Positions 1-9,170 of a stretch of DNA of 64,000 bases are shown in pieces. The translations under genes were made by a program, and so were the position numbers. Where the stretch lies: contig NZ_CP047166.1 in the NCBI RefSeq assembly GCF_016806125.1, positions 3,906,001-3,970,000 of the forward strand, read 5' to 3'. Source of the stretch: Ponticoccus alexandrii. GTDB taxonomy: Bacteria > Pseudomonadota > Alphaproteobacteria > Rhodobacterales > Rhodobacteraceae. How positions within the stretch are numbered: position 1 is the first letter of the stretch; each line of letters opens with the position of its first letter. Below the pieces are notes generated by a model that was not told where the DNA came from, ran no database searches, and saw only the letters and a program-made list of their open reading frames with translations.

Positions 1-1
1 T

Positions 2-307
2 CAGGTTAGTCATAAAACTGAACCAGACCAGAAGGATGTTCTTGAAGTATCGACTCTTGAAGACGACATGCTTCGAGAGCAGATAGAAAACCTGCGCTCT
101 GATAGGGCGTTGCGGGAAAAATACGCGGATAGAATCTTGGCGTTCCTTGAAGCTTACGCGGTTCTGGTTTTCTTTTTGATCCTTTTCGATGGTTTGGGTT
201 TTGTCGGTTTTTCGATACCTGAGGCCGCAATTGTCACTCTGGTTGGGAGTACGGCGGTAGCAGCAATCGGCCTCGTTGGATTCGTCGCCAAAGGGCTATT
301 CAAGTAA
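2..307 (+). CDS. partial small membrane protein (5' end outside window)
   Basis: The frame is open to the left edge, so the gene probably starts upstream; the first internal ATG is at 68. The visible 101 residues have a charged, possibly helical N-terminal part and two hydrophobic segments (AYAVLVFFLILFDGLGF and AAIVTLVGSTAVAAIGLVGF), ending in FVAKGLFK. GC is only about 43-52% on the lines I counted, against about 65-70% for the genes that follow, which suggests recent transfer. I do not recognise the family. It could be the C-terminal membrane hairpin of a larger phage-, plasmid- or defence-associated protein, but nothing visible shows that. Confidence 0.55.
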   Translation, partial: QVSHKTEPDQKDVLEVSTLEDDMLREQIENLRSDRALREKYADRILAFLEAYAVLVFFLILFDGLGFVGFSIPEAAIVTLVGSTAVAAIGLVGFVAKGLFK

Positions 308-418
308 ACTGAACTTTTTGCTTGCCAAATGAGGCGCTACCCAAGCGCCGAGGGTCATGGAAACACCGCATTTCCGGGCTTAACAAGACGCCGAACGGAC
401 CGCCGGGGGCAAAGGATC

Positions 419-1600
419 ATGACAGAGGACAGGCTGCGCATCGCCTACCTGTGCGATCTGTCGCCGCTGGACCGCAACCTCTATTCCGGCGGCAACGCGC
501 GGATGTTCGACGCGCTGCAACGCCACGCGGGCGAGGTCACGATCCTGCCCCAGCACTGGGGGGCGGCAGAGCCGTTGCGGCGCGGGATCGAGAGCCTGCC
601 AGAGCGTTGGACGATCCGCCTGCGCTGGCGCGCGCATTTCGCGCTGCGCCGTGTGATCGGCAGGGCGGCGGGACAGGCGCTGCGCGACGGACGGTTCGAC
701 GTGGTCTTCGGGGCCTATTCGCTGCCCGCCTTCTCGGGCGTGCCGGTGCCCGAGACCGTCGTCAGCGCCTTCACCTCTGACGCGGTGCAGACGGTCTATC
801 GCCTGTCCGAGATCGGCCAGCAGTTCGACCGCGCGGGCGGCTTCGGCTCGGCGCTCGACGGCTGGGTGGAGCGGCGAGAGCGCGCGGCCCTGCACCGGGC
901 GGACCTGCTGCTTTGGCCATCGGACTGGCTGAGCGACGCGGTGACGGAGCGCTACGGCACCGACCCGGCCCGCGCGCATGTGCTGCCATGGGGCGCCAAT
1001 ATCGCGCCGCCGCCCCCGCCGGCGCCCCGCGCGCTGGCCCCGGACAAGCCTGTGCGCCTGCTGGTGATCGGGCGCGACTGGTGGGCCAAGGGCGGCCCCG
1101 TTGCCTTCGACTGCATGACGGCGCTGCGCGACAGCGGCATCGACGCGCGCCTGACGGTGATCGGCTGCACGCCGCCGGATTTCCACCGGTCAGAGCATGT
1201 CACCGTCCACCCGCAGTTGAACAAGGCCGTGCCGGACGAATTGCGCACCTTCGAGGCGGCCATCGCCGAGGCGCATTTCCTCGTGCAGCCGTCCTACGAA
1301 TCCTACGGCTTCGCCTTTTGCGAGGCTTCGGCCATGGGGCTACCCGCTCTGTGCCTGCGGGTCGGCGGCGTGCCGGTCCGGGACGGCGTCAACGGCCATG
1401 CCCTGCCCATCGGCGCGAACCCGGCGGACTTCGCCGCGCTGATACGGCGCTATCTGGAGGACGCGCCCGCCTATGCCGCGCTCTGTGCCTCGGCCCGGCG
1501 GGAATACGAGGACCGCCTCAACTGGGATGCCTGGGGAAAGGGCACCGCGGCCCTGCTGCGCCGGGCCGTCGCGCAAAAACGCGGGCGCGCGCTGGCTTGA
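419..1600 (+). CDS. family 4 glycosyltransferase (GT-B fold)
   Basis: A 393-residue cytosolic or membrane-peripheral glycosyltransferase. The N-terminal half opens with IAYLCDLSPLDRNLYSGGN, the usual nucleotide-fold start with a glycine-rich acceptor loop. The C-terminal half carries GRDWWAKGG near residue 220 and the donor-site block YESYGFAFCEASAMGLPALC near residue 300, containing the two spaced glutamates of GT4 enzymes, followed by VGGVPVRDGVNG. The ATG at 419 is chosen because it follows AAAGG and begins the homologous region; an open frame reaches back to 329 without coding character. Donor and acceptor are unknown. No polysaccharide operon surrounds it. Confidence 0.85.
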   Translation: MTEDRLRIAYLCDLSPLDRNLYSGGNARMFDALQRHAGEVTILPQHWGAAEPLRRGIESLPERWTIRLRWRAHFALRRVIGRAAGQALRDGRFDVVFGAYSLPAFSGVPVPETVVSAFTSDAVQTVYRLSEIGQQFDRAGGFGSALDGWVERRERAALHRADLLLWPSDWLSDAVTERYGTDPARAHVLPWGANIAPPPPPAPRALAPDKPVRLLVIGRDWWAKGGPVAFDCMTALRDSGIDARLTVIGCTPPDFHRSEHVTVHPQLNKAVPDELRTFEAAIAEAHFLVQPSYESYGFAFCEASAMGLPALCLRVGGVPVRDGVNGHALPIGANPADFAALIRRYLEDAPAYAALCASARREYEDRLNWDAWGKGTAALLRRAVAQKRGRALA

Positions 1601-1653
1601 CCGGGGGTCGCGTGCTACCTCTGCCGCGACACATCCCGGCAGGAGCGCCACCT

Positions 1654-2532
1654 ATGTCTTACTCTCCGCTGACCGATCACGGCGAAGCCACGAAGCAGAG
1701 ACTGAGCCAGGCCTACGGTCTCTCTGACGAGGCGGTCTCCCAGATGATGAGCGCGGTCGCCAATGGCGGCGGCACGCAGGCCCAGTTCAACATCCCCGAG
1801 CTTGGCGGCATGGGGCAATGGTCCATCGGCGGCATGACCATGGTGGGCGACATGTTCAACCACGGGCTTCAGGCGCGGGTGGCGGGGCTTTGCGCCGACA
1901 TCTCCTCCGCGATGCAGCAGGGCCAGTTCTACCAGCCCGCGCCGCAGTCCTCGGGCAACTGGCAGGGCCAGTCGCAGGGGCAGGGATACGGCGGCACCTC
2001 GATGAGCTTCGGTTTCTCGGGCGGCGGCTGGTGGCCTGAAGAGCTGGGCCAGCCCGCCTCGCAGGGGTCGCAGAACGATCTCAGCTACGCGATCTTTCCG
2101 CATGTGCAGCGCCTTGCGGTGCGGGCGCATGGCAGCGTGACGGTCTACGATACCGGCGACCACCAGATCGGCGGCATCAGCCAGCAGCAGTCGGGCAGCG
2201 CAAGCTGGACCTTCACCAGCCAGTACGGCACCGTCGCGGTGGACCAGTTGCGCGTGGTCTCGGGACCCGGGGCGGGCGACTCACAGCCTTCGGCCCGCTT
2301 CGACCCGGACCCGGCCCCGCAGTCCGATCCCGCGCCGCAGTTCGCTCCGCAGGACCCACCGCAACCGGCACCGATGGCCGCGCCGTCGCAGGCCGCATCC
2401 GGCAGCGCATCGGACCTAAGCGCCGATCAGGTCTTTTCGATGCTGGAAAAGCTGGGGGCGCTGCGCGAGGCGGGCATCCTCACCGAAGAGGAATTCGCCG
2501 CCAAGAAGTCAGAGCTTCTGTCGCGGCTCTGA
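1654..2532 (+). CDS. SHOCT-domain protein with Gln/Gly/Pro-rich centre
   Basis: A 292-residue protein starting at an ATG preceded by AGGAGCG. The N-terminal 90 residues look folded (KQRLSQAYGLSDEAV and GGMGQWSIGGMTMVGDMFNH). The middle is rich in Gln, Gly and Ser, and a Pro/Asp/Gln linker (PDPAPQSDPAPQ) precedes a C-terminal SHOCT helix pair (DQVFSMLEKLGALREAGILT, then EEEFAAKKSELLSRL). SHOCT modules are usually oligomerisation or targeting tags on bacterial proteins. There is no signal peptide or membrane segment, so it is probably cytosolic. The central part resembles proteins that carry a short beta-rich domain before SHOCT, but the function is unknown. It lies 53 nt downstream of the glycosyltransferase. 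Confidence 0.75.
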   Translation: MSYSPLTDHGEATKQRLSQAYGLSDEAVSQMMSAVANGGGTQAQFNIPELGGMGQWSIGGMTMVGDMFNHGLQARVAGLCADISSAMQQGQFYQPAPQSSGNWQGQSQGQGYGGTSMSFGFSGGGWWPEELGQPASQGSQNDLSYAIFPHVQRLAVRAHGSVTVYDTGDHQIGGISQQQSGSASWTFTSQYGTVAVDQLRVVSGPGAGDSQPSARFDPDPAPQSDPAPQFAPQDPPQPAPMAAPSQAASGSASDLSADQVFSMLEKLGALREAGILTEEEFAAKKSELLSRL

Positions 2533-2554
2533 ACCCGTCCTGCCGCGCTGAACC

Positions 2555-3247
2555 GTGTATAAAAACTCCTTTGTCACCATTGCCCGCGCCTTGCCGGTGC
2601 TTGCACCGCTGGTCCTGCTGGCCGCAGCGGCGGAATACATCGAGCCGCGAGTGCCGCGCGCGCTGATGTCCTTCGTGCTTTATGCGCTGATGGCGCTTTT
2701 CGCCCATCGCGCCAGCCTGCTGAAAGAACGCCCGACGGTGCGGCAGGCCCTGTCCGGACGGGCCGCCGACGGCGCCCCGCTGCCGGTACTGGCCTTCCTG
2801 CTGCGCGCCGCCGTCTTCATCGGCGCGCTGGTGGCGCTGATCTTCGGCCTTGGTTATGGGCTTGCGCTGTACTCCGGCGTCGAAGAGCGGCTTCTGCGGG
2901 CCGTGGTCGTGGGGGGCATCCTGCTCGGCATCGTCCTGCATGGCATCCTGCTGTCCTATACCGGTACCATGCTGCCCGCCTGCGCGGTAGGCGACGACGC
3001 CTCTCTTGCGGCGGCATGGGCGCGCGGGAAACAGACCTTCGGTCGCACTCTGGGGCGGCTGTTCTTCGGTTCCTTCCTGTTCAGCGCCTTCACGGTGATC
3101 CTCTTCGTGGTGATCGAGGGCACGCTGGGCGAGGCCACCGGCCTGCGCCTTGCCGCAGAACGCTTGCTGGGCGCGGCCATGGCGCTGGTCTCGACGGTGC
3201 TGGCGGCCATGGCGCTGGGCCGGGCCTACGAGGACGCATCCGCCTGA
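2555..3247 (+). CDS. hypothetical multi-pass membrane protein
   Basis: A 230-residue integral membrane protein with a GTG start at 2555, 22 nt after the SHOCT gene, so the two are probably co-transcribed. I count about six hydrophobic segments, including ALPVLAPLVLLAAAAEYI, AAVFIGALVALIFGLGYGLA, VVVGGILLGIVLHGILLSYT and FGSFLFSAFTVILFVVIEG. No transporter or enzyme motif is visible. The overall pattern, with amphipathic loops containing SLAAAWARGKQTF, resembles the GYF/glycerophosphodiester-type membrane domains often encoded beside metabolic genes, but I cannot assign a family. Confidence 0.7.
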   Translation: MYKNSFVTIARALPVLAPLVLLAAAAEYIEPRVPRALMSFVLYALMALFAHRASLLKERPTVRQALSGRAADGAPLPVLAFLLRAAVFIGALVALIFGLGYGLALYSGVEERLLRAVVVGGILLGIVLHGILLSYTGTMLPACAVGDDASLAAAWARGKQTFGRTLGRLFFGSFLFSAFTVILFVVIEGTLGEATGLRLAAERLLGAAMALVSTVLAAMALGRAYEDASA

Positions 3248-3318
3248 GCCCTTCAATCCCCCTGTTCGCGCCGCCCGTGCCTCGCTAGGCTCCGCGTGAA
3301 CGCAAGGGAGGCGCCGCC

Positions 3319-5094
3319 ATGAAGATGACCACCGAAGAAGCCTTTGTGAAAGTGCTCCAGCGCCACGGGATCGAACATGCCTTCGGCATCATCGGCTCTG
3401 CCTTCATGCCGATTTCGGACCTGTTCCCGCAGGCGGGCGTGACCTTCTGGGACTGCGCGCACGAGGGGTCGGGCGGGATGATGGCCGATGGCTACACCCG
3501 CGCCTCGGGCAGGATGTCGATGATGATCGCCCAGAACGGGCCGGGCATCACCAACTTCGTCACCGCCGTGAAGACCGCCTACTGGAACCATACGCCGCTG
3601 CTGCTCGTCACGCCGCAGGCCGCCAACAAGACCATCGGGCAGGGCGGCTTTCAGGAGGTCGAGCAGATGGCGCTCTTCCGCGACATGGTCGCCTATCAGG
3701 AAGAGGTGCGCGACCCCTCTCGCGTGGCAGAGGTGCTGACCCGCGTGATCTCGAAGGCGAAGCAGGCCAGCGCGCCCGCGCAGATCAACATGCCGCGCGA
3801 TTTCTGGACGCAGGTGGTGGATATCGAGATCCCCGAGCCGATCCTTTTCGAGCGTTCCTCGGGCGGCGAGGAGTCGGTGGCGGCGGCGGCCAGGCTCTTG
3901 TCAGAGGCCAAGGCCCCGGTGATCCTGAACGGCGCGGGCGTGGTGCTGTCGAAGGGCGGCATCGCGGCCTCCATGGCGCTGGCGGAGCGCCTCGATGCGC
4001 CGGTCTGCGTGGGCTACCAGCACAACGACGCCTTCCCGGGCTCTCACCCGCTCTTTGCCGGGCCCTTGGGCTACAACGGCTCCAAGGCGGGGATGGAACT
4101 GATCAAGGGCGCCGACGTGGTGCTGGCGCTGGGCACGCGGCTCAACCCGTTCTCGACGCTGCCGGGCTACGGCATGGACTACTGGCCCAAGGACGCGAAG
4201 GTCATTCAGGTCGACATCAACCCCGACCGCATCGGCCTGACCAAGAAGGTCGCCGTGGGCATCGTCGGGGACGCGGCCAAGGTGGCGCGCGGCCTGCTGG
4301 CGGGCCTGTCGGACAGCGCCGGGGACGCGGGCCGCGACGCCCGCAAGGCCACCATCGCCGAGACCAAGTCGAAGTGGGCGCAGCAGCTGTCCTCGATGGA
4401 TCACGAGGATGACGACCCCGGCACAACGTGGAACGAGCGCGCCCGCGCCGACAAGCCCGACTGGATGAGCCCCCGCATGGCGTGGCGCGCGATCCAGTCG
4501 GCCCTGCCCGCCGATGCGATCATCTCCTCCGACATCGGCAACAACTGCGCCATCGGCAATGCCTACCCGGCCTTCGACGAGGGGCGAAAGTACCTCGCCC
4601 CCGGGCTCTTCGGTCCCTGCGGCTATGGCTTGCCCGCGATCATCGGCGCCAAGATCGGCTGCCCCGACGTGCCCGTCGTGGGCTTTGCCGGGGACGGCGC
4701 CTTCGGCATCTCGGTCACGGAACTGACCGCCATCGGGCGCGGCCAGTGGCCCGCGATCACGCAGATCGTCTTCCGCAACTACCAGTGGGGCGCGGAAAAG
4801 CGGAATTCGACGCTGTGGTACGACGACAACTTCGTCGGCACCGAGCTGGACGAACAGGTGAGCTATGCGGGCATCGCGCAGGCCTGCGGGCTGAAGGGCG
4901 TCGTGGCGCGCACCATGGAAGAGCTGCGCGCGGCGCTGACGCAGGCCATTGCCGACCAGAAGGCCGGAACGACCACGCTGATCGAGGCCATGATCAATCA
5001 GGAGTTGGGAGAGCCCTTCCGCCGCGACGCCATGAAAAAGCCGGTCTCGGTGGCAGGCATCGACCGCGCCGACATGCGTCCGCAGGAGGTCTGA
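3319..5094 (+). CDS. xsc: sulfoacetaldehyde acetyltransferase (Xsc)
   Basis: A 591-residue ThDP enzyme that phosphorolyses sulfoacetaldehyde to acetyl phosphate and sulfite, the central C-S bond cleavage of taurine and related C2-sulfonate degradation. The N-terminal ThDP (PYR) domain has the conserved glutamate in CAHEGSGGMMADGYTRASG (E49) and the family-typical stretch QAANKTIGQGGFQEVEQM. The C-terminal domain has the ThDP/Mg motif starting GDGAFGISVTELTAIG (G458-G460) and ending with FRNYQWG. Length and block order match Xsc rather than acetolactate synthase. The start follows AAGGGAGG. The natural partners pta and soeABC follow. No taurine transporter, transaminase or TauR is in the window, so sulfoacetaldehyde must come from genes elsewhere. 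Confidence 0.96.
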   Translation: MKMTTEEAFVKVLQRHGIEHAFGIIGSAFMPISDLFPQAGVTFWDCAHEGSGGMMADGYTRASGRMSMMIAQNGPGITNFVTAVKTAYWNHTPLLLVTPQAANKTIGQGGFQEVEQMALFRDMVAYQEEVRDPSRVAEVLTRVISKAKQASAPAQINMPRDFWTQVVDIEIPEPILFERSSGGEESVAAAARLLSEAKAPVILNGAGVVLSKGGIAASMALAERLDAPVCVGYQHNDAFPGSHPLFAGPLGYNGSKAGMELIKGADVVLALGTRLNPFSTLPGYGMDYWPKDAKVIQVDINPDRIGLTKKVAVGIVGDAAKVARGLLAGLSDSAGDAGRDARKATIAETKSKWAQQLSSMDHEDDDPGTTWNERARADKPDWMSPRMAWRAIQSALPADAIISSDIGNNCAIGNAYPAFDEGRKYLAPGLFGPCGYGLPAIIGAKIGCPDVPVVGFAGDGAFGISVTELTAIGRGQWPAITQIVFRNYQWGAEKRNSTLWYDDNFVGTELDEQVSYAGIAQACGLKGVVARTMEELRAALTQAIADQKAGTTTLIEAMINQELGEPFRRDAMKKPVSVAGIDRADMRPQEV

Positions 5095-5154
5095 GGCGTT
5101 CGCGCCCACGACAGCGGGACCCGTTTTCGCCGGGCGCGCCCCGGGGCGAAGACT

Positions 5155-5210
5155 GAGGGGGCGCTGCCCCCGCCTTCGGCCCACCGCGGGTATTTGGACC
5201 AGGAAGAAAC
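5155..5210 (+). repeat. intergenic stem-loop repeat, family A
   Basis: This is a copy of a recurring intergenic element: a 5-bp GC hairpin GGGGGcgctgCCCCC (5157-5171), a variable GC-rich stretch, then a conserved tail CGGGTATTTGGACC ending AGGAAGAAAC. It lies just past the xsc stop in the orientation of xsc. Related copies are at 19045-19110 (minus), 20837-20894, 39584-39647 and 39735-39800, with a tail-only copy at 9049-9078 (minus). Placement at 3' ends suggests a terminator or RNA 3'-end role. Confidence 0.7.
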
Positions 5211-5282
5211 AGGGCGGGGGGGTGGTTGTTGCGGGGGCCTTCGCCCCAGGCAGCCACACGCCCCTGCCCCGGGAATGGGCGG

Positions 5283-6140
5283 CTATCCCGGCCCGGATCG
5301 CAGGGCCAGCGTCAGGACGGTGGCATCGGCGATGTCCTCTGGCGTGGCGCCGCGCGACAGGTCGCAGACCGGGCGCGCGAAGCCCTGCAACACCGGCCCC
5401 ACCGCCTGCGCCCCCGCCAGTTCCTGCGCCAGCTTGTAGGCGATGTTGCCCGCGTCGAGGCTGGGGAAGACCAGCACGTTGGCTCCCCCGCCGCCCGTGC
5501 CCTTGCGCCGCGCGATGGCCGGGTTCAGCGCCGCATCCCCCTGAACCGGACCCGCGAAGCCGGTCATTTCGGCGGCGCGCCGCACGGTGTCGACGCTCTC
5601 TCCCGCGCCGCTGGTTCCGGTGGCATAGCTCAGCAGGGCGACCCGCGCCTCTCCCAGCAGCGCCCGGGCCCAGGCGGCAGAGGCGCGGGCGATGGCGGCA
5701 AGCGCCCCGGCATCCGGGGCGACCGTCACCGCGCAATCCGACCAGAGCATCTCTCGCCCGTCGGGAAAGCGCATCAGGAAGAAGGACGAGGCCAGACCGT
5801 CGCGCAGGCCGATCGCCAGCGACGCAGCCTCTATCACGCGGCGGGTCGTCGTCTCGGCGCCCGCGACCATGGCGCAGGCCTCTCCGCAGGCGACCATGGC
5901 GGCGGCGCGGTAAAGCGGCCGCGTCAGCATCCGCCGCGCCACGCCTTCGCGCATCCCGCGCCCCTCGACCAGCGCCGCCAGTTGCGCATCAGTCGCCTCG
6001 GAGACCGGCACCGGCTCTGCCAGCCCCTCGGCCCGCAGGCGGTCGCGGGCGCGGGCGACGCGCGGCTCGTCCCATTCGGGAAAGACCACCCGTCCGGGCC
6101 GGGCCCGCGCCGCCACCCGCGCCCGTTCCAATGCCGTCAT
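5283..6140 (-). CDS. pta: phosphate acetyltransferase
   Basis: A 285-residue single-domain phosphotransacetylase (acetyl phosphate + CoA to acetyl-CoA + Pi), the step after Xsc. Family features are the opening LERARVAARARPGRVVFPE, the central segment PLYRAAAMVACGEACAMVAG, and the C-terminal block VQGDAALNPAIARRKGTG followed by ANVLVFPSLDAGNIAYKL, which forms the CoA/acetyl-phosphate site. It is somewhat shorter than the usual 320-330 residues. It is transcribed toward xsc (convergent), not co-directional as I would expect in sulfonate operons, and is divergent from soeA with 106 nt between the two starts. Confidence 0.93.
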   Translation of the reverse strand: MTALERARVAARARPGRVVFPEWDEPRVARARDRLRAEGLAEPVPVSEATDAQLAALVEGRGMREGVARRMLTRPLYRAAAMVACGEACAMVAGAETTTRRVIEAASLAIGLRDGLASSFFLMRFPDGREMLWSDCAVTVAPDAGALAAIARASAAWARALLGEARVALLSYATGTSGAGESVDTVRRAAEMTGFAGPVQGDAALNPAIARRKGTGGGGANVLVFPSLDAGNIAYKLAQELAGAQAVGPVLQGFARPVCDLSRGATPEDIADATVLTLALRSGPG

Positions 6141-6197
6141 GTCGCCCCCTGTCCGGCGTCATGTCGCCAGCCCCCGCGCCGCCGGTCAAGCCCGCCC

Positions 6198-6225
6198 TTG
6201 CCCAAATCCCGACAATCGCTAGGAT
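6198..6225 (+). promoter_or_regulatory. candidate sigma-70 promoter for soeA
   Basis: In the 106-nt gap between the divergent pta and soeA starts, TTGCCC (6198-6203) and TAGGAT (6220-6225) are spaced by 16 nt, 21 nt before the soeA start, which has the ribosome site AAGGGAGGA. This is pattern matching only. Confidence 0.3.
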
Positions 6226-6246
6226 TTCCCGCAAGGGAGGACGCGG

Positions 6247-9048
6247 ATGAAAGACGAGGCAGAGCTCGACCTGACCCCGGCGGTCTCCGACACGGTCCGC
6301 AAGACCACCTGCTACATGTGCGCCTGCCGCTGCGGCATCGACGTCCACCTGAAGGACGGACGCGTGACCTATATCGAGGGCAACCGCGACCACCCGGTGA
6401 ACCGCGGCGTCCTTTGTGCCAAGGGCAGCGCGGGGCTGATGCAGCACCTCTCCCCGGCACGGCTCCGGGCGCCGTTGAAGCGCACAGGCCCGCGCGGATC
6501 CGGCCAGTTCGAGGAAATCTCGTGGGAGGAGGCGCTGGAGACGGCGCGCGGCTGGCTGGCGCCTCTGCGGGAGACGGCGCCGGAAAAGCTCGCCTTCTTC
6601 ACCGGGCGCGACCAGAGCCAAAGCTTCACCGGCTGGTGGGCGCAGCAGTTCGGCACCCCCAACTACGCGGCGCATGGCGGCTTCTGCTCGGTCAACATGG
6701 CGGCGGCGGGGATCTACACCATGGGCGGCGCCTTCTGGGAGTTCGGCAGCCCGGACTGGGAGCACGCAAAGCTCTTCCTGCTGTTCGGTGTGGCCGAGGA
6801 TCACGATTCGAACCCGATCAAGCTGGGGCTGGCGCGGCTGAAGGAACGCGGCGCCAAAGTCATCGGGGTGAACCCGGTGCGCACGGGCTACAACGCAATC
6901 GCCGACGACTGGATCGGCATCACGCCGGGCACCGACGGGTTGCTGGTGTTGTCGCTCATCCACTGCCTGCTGAAGGCGGGGCGGATCGACACGGATTATC
7001 TGTCGCGTTTCACCAATGCGCCGGTGCTGCTGGTCTCGGACCCGAAGTCGCCGGACTTCGGCCTCTTCCTGCGCGACGACGAGGGCCGCCCGCTGGTGAT
7101 CGACCGTCGCACCGGCAAGCCCGCCGCATGGGACGCGCCCGGGGTGCGCCCGGACCTCACCGGCACCCTGCGCCGCGCCGGGCAAACCCACGTCAGCGTC
7201 ATGCACCGCATCGCCGAGCGCTACCTGTCGGACGACTACACGCCCGAGGCGGTGGCCGAGCGCTGCGGCCTGCCCGCCGCCCGCATCCGCGCGCTGGCGG
7301 CAGAGATCGCCCGCGCCGCCTTTGACGCGCCGGTGGTGCTGGACCGCCCGTGGACGGACTTTCGCGGCAAGCGGCACGAGACCATGACGGGCCGCCCCGT
7401 CGCCATGCACGCCATGCGCGGCGTCTCGGCCCATGCCAACGGCTTCCAGACCTGCCGCGCGATCCACCTGCTGCAGATCCTCATCGGCGCGGTCGAGACC
7501 CCCGGCGGGATGCGGTTCAAGCCGCCCTACCCCAAGCCCGCCGAGGCCCACCCCCGCCCGCATTCCAAGGCCACGCCGGGACAGCCGCTGAACGGCCCAC
7601 ATCTGGGCTACCCGCAAGGCCCCGAGGATCTGGCACTCAAGCCCGACGGCAGCCCCGCGCGGATCGACAAGGCCTTCACCTGGGAGAACGCGCTGTCGGC
7701 GCATGGCCTGATGCACATGGTGATCTCGAACGCCCACGCGGGCGATCCCTACCACATCGACACGCTGTTCCTGTATATGGCCAACATGGCGTGGAATTCC
7801 TCGATGAACACGCGCGGCACCATGGCGATGCTGGCGGATACCGACGACAGCGGCGCCTACGTCATCCCGCATGTCATCGTCTCGGACGCCTACTCGTCGG
7901 AAATGGTGGCCTATGCCGACCTCGTCCTGCCGGACACCACCTACCTCGAACGCCACGACTGCATCTCGCTGCTCGACCGCCCGATCTCGGAACCGGATGC
8001 GGCGGCGGACGCGATCCGCTGGCCGGTGGTGGAACCGGACAGGGACGTGCGCGGCTTTCAGTCGGTGCTCTGCGACCTCGGCGCGCGGCTGGGCCTGCCC
8101 GGCTTCACGGCAGAGGACGGCGGGCCGGCATTCCGCGACTACGCCGACTACATCATGCGCCACGAGCGCCGCCCGGGCATCGGCCCGCTGGCGGGCTGGC
8201 GCATGGGCGCCAAAGGCCTGCAACACGGACGCGGCGGCCCGAACGAGGCGCAACTCGACAGCTACATCGGGCAGGGGGGCTTCTTTCAGGCCCACGTCCC
8301 GGAAGAGGCGGCCTATTTCAAGCCATGGAACAGCGCCTATCAGGACTGGGCGGTGGAGCTTGGCCTGACCGACAAACCCGCCCCCTACCTCTTTCAGCTC
8401 TACGCCGAACCGCTGCGCCGCTTCCAGCGCGCCGCCGAGGGGCATGGGCCAGAGCAGCCGCCCGATCACCTGCGCGCCCGCATCGCGCAGACCCACGACC
8501 CGCTGCCCCTCTGGTATGCCCCCGACGCGGCAGAGGGCTTCCCCCTGCACGCCCTGACCCAGCGGCCCATGGCCATGTATCATTCATGGGGCTCGCAGAA
8601 CGCGTGGCTGCGGCAGATCCACGGGCAGAACCCGCTCTACGTGCCCACGGCGCTGATGCGCGAACACGGGCTGGCGGACGGCGACTGGGCGCGCCTGACC
8701 TCGGCGCATGGCTCGATCACCGTGCCGGTGCTGGAAATGGCCGCGCTGAACCCGCAGACGGTCTGGACATGGAACGCCATCGGCAAGCGCGGCGGGGCAT
8801 GGGCGCTGGACCCCGGCGCCCCCGAGGCCACCAAGGGCTTCCTCATGAACCACATCATACACGAGCTTCTGCCCCCCAAGGGTGACGGCCTGCGCTGGTC
8901 CAACTCGGACCCCATCACCGGTCAGGCCGCATGGTTCGACCTGCGCGTGCGCCTGGAAAAGGCCGAAGGGCCGGAGGCGGCGATCCCGCCGCAGGCCAGC
9001 CCCGTCCCACCGGCACCGGCATCGCGCCCCCGCACAAAGGGCACCTGA
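6247..9048 (+). CDS. soeA: sulfite dehydrogenase (quinone) molybdopterin subunit SoeA
   Basis: A 933-residue molybdopterin oxidoreductase of the DMSO-reductase family. The N-terminus has the [4Fe-4S] ligand set C22-x2-C25-x3-C29-x27-C57 (TCYMCACRCG then VLCAKG). It lacks a twin-arginine signal, which fits the cytoplasmic SoeA type. The MGD-binding regions include GVAEDHDSNPIKLG, NPVRTGYNAIADDWIGITPG and DLVLPDTTYLERHD, and a C-terminal molydopterin dinucleotide-binding domain begins near SWGSQNAWLRQIHGQNPLY. With SoeB and SoeC it should oxidise sulfite to sulfate and pass electrons to quinone. Adjacency to xsc and pta supports sulfite as substrate over polysulfide or thiosulfate. The strong ribosome site AAGGGAGGA precedes the ATG. 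Confidence 0.92.
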   Translation: MKDEAELDLTPAVSDTVRKTTCYMCACRCGIDVHLKDGRVTYIEGNRDHPVNRGVLCAKGSAGLMQHLSPARLRAPLKRTGPRGSGQFEEISWEEALETARGWLAPLRETAPEKLAFFTGRDQSQSFTGWWAQQFGTPNYAAHGGFCSVNMAAAGIYTMGGAFWEFGSPDWEHAKLFLLFGVAEDHDSNPIKLGLARLKERGAKVIGVNPVRTGYNAIADDWIGITPGTDGLLVLSLIHCLLKAGRIDTDYLSRFTNAPVLLVSDPKSPDFGLFLRDDEGRPLVIDRRTGKPAAWDAPGVRPDLTGTLRRAGQTHVSVMHRIAERYLSDDYTPEAVAERCGLPAARIRALAAEIARAAFDAPVVLDRPWTDFRGKRHETMTGRPVAMHAMRGVSAHANGFQTCRAIHLLQILIGAVETPGGMRFKPPYPKPAEAHPRPHSKATPGQPLNGPHLGYPQGPEDLALKPDGSPARIDKAFTWENALSAHGLMHMVISNAHAGDPYHIDTLFLYMANMAWNSSMNTRGTMAMLADTDDSGAYVIPHVIVSDAYSSEMVAYADLVLPDTTYLERHDCISLLDRPISEPDAAADAIRWPVVEPDRDVRGFQSVLCDLGARLGLPGFTAEDGGPAFRDYADYIMRHERRPGIGPLAGWRMGAKGLQHGRGGPNEAQLDSYIGQGGFFQAHVPEEAAYFKPWNSAYQDWAVELGLTDKPAPYLFQLYAEPLRRFQRAAEGHGPEQPPDHLRARIAQTHDPLPLWYAPDAAEGFPLHALTQRPMAMYHSWGSQNAWLRQIHGQNPLYVPTALMREHGLADGDWARLTSAHGSITVPVLEMAALNPQTVWTWNAIGKRGGAWALDPGAPEATKGFLMNHIIHELLPPKGDGLRWSNSDPITGQAAWFDLRVRLEKAEGPEAAIPPQASPVPPAPASRPRTKGT

Positions 9049-9078
9049 CCCATGTTTCTTCTTGGTAAAAATACCGAC
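9049..9078 (-). repeat. tail-only copy of intergenic repeat family A
   Basis: Read on the minus strand, this gives GGTATTTTTACCAAGAAGAAAC, close to the conserved tail of the family A element (GTATTT...GAAGAA). The GC hairpin part is degenerate. It begins directly after the soeA stop and marks the upstream border of the RNA-ligase gene. Confidence 0.5.
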
Positions 9079-9170
9079 TGCCCCGGCCAGCCCCCGGCAT
9101 CTCGGCCCGCTGCGATGAGAACCGTGCATCTCCTCGCGCGAAGAGCGGTTCCCGCGCCCCGGTGGCGGCG

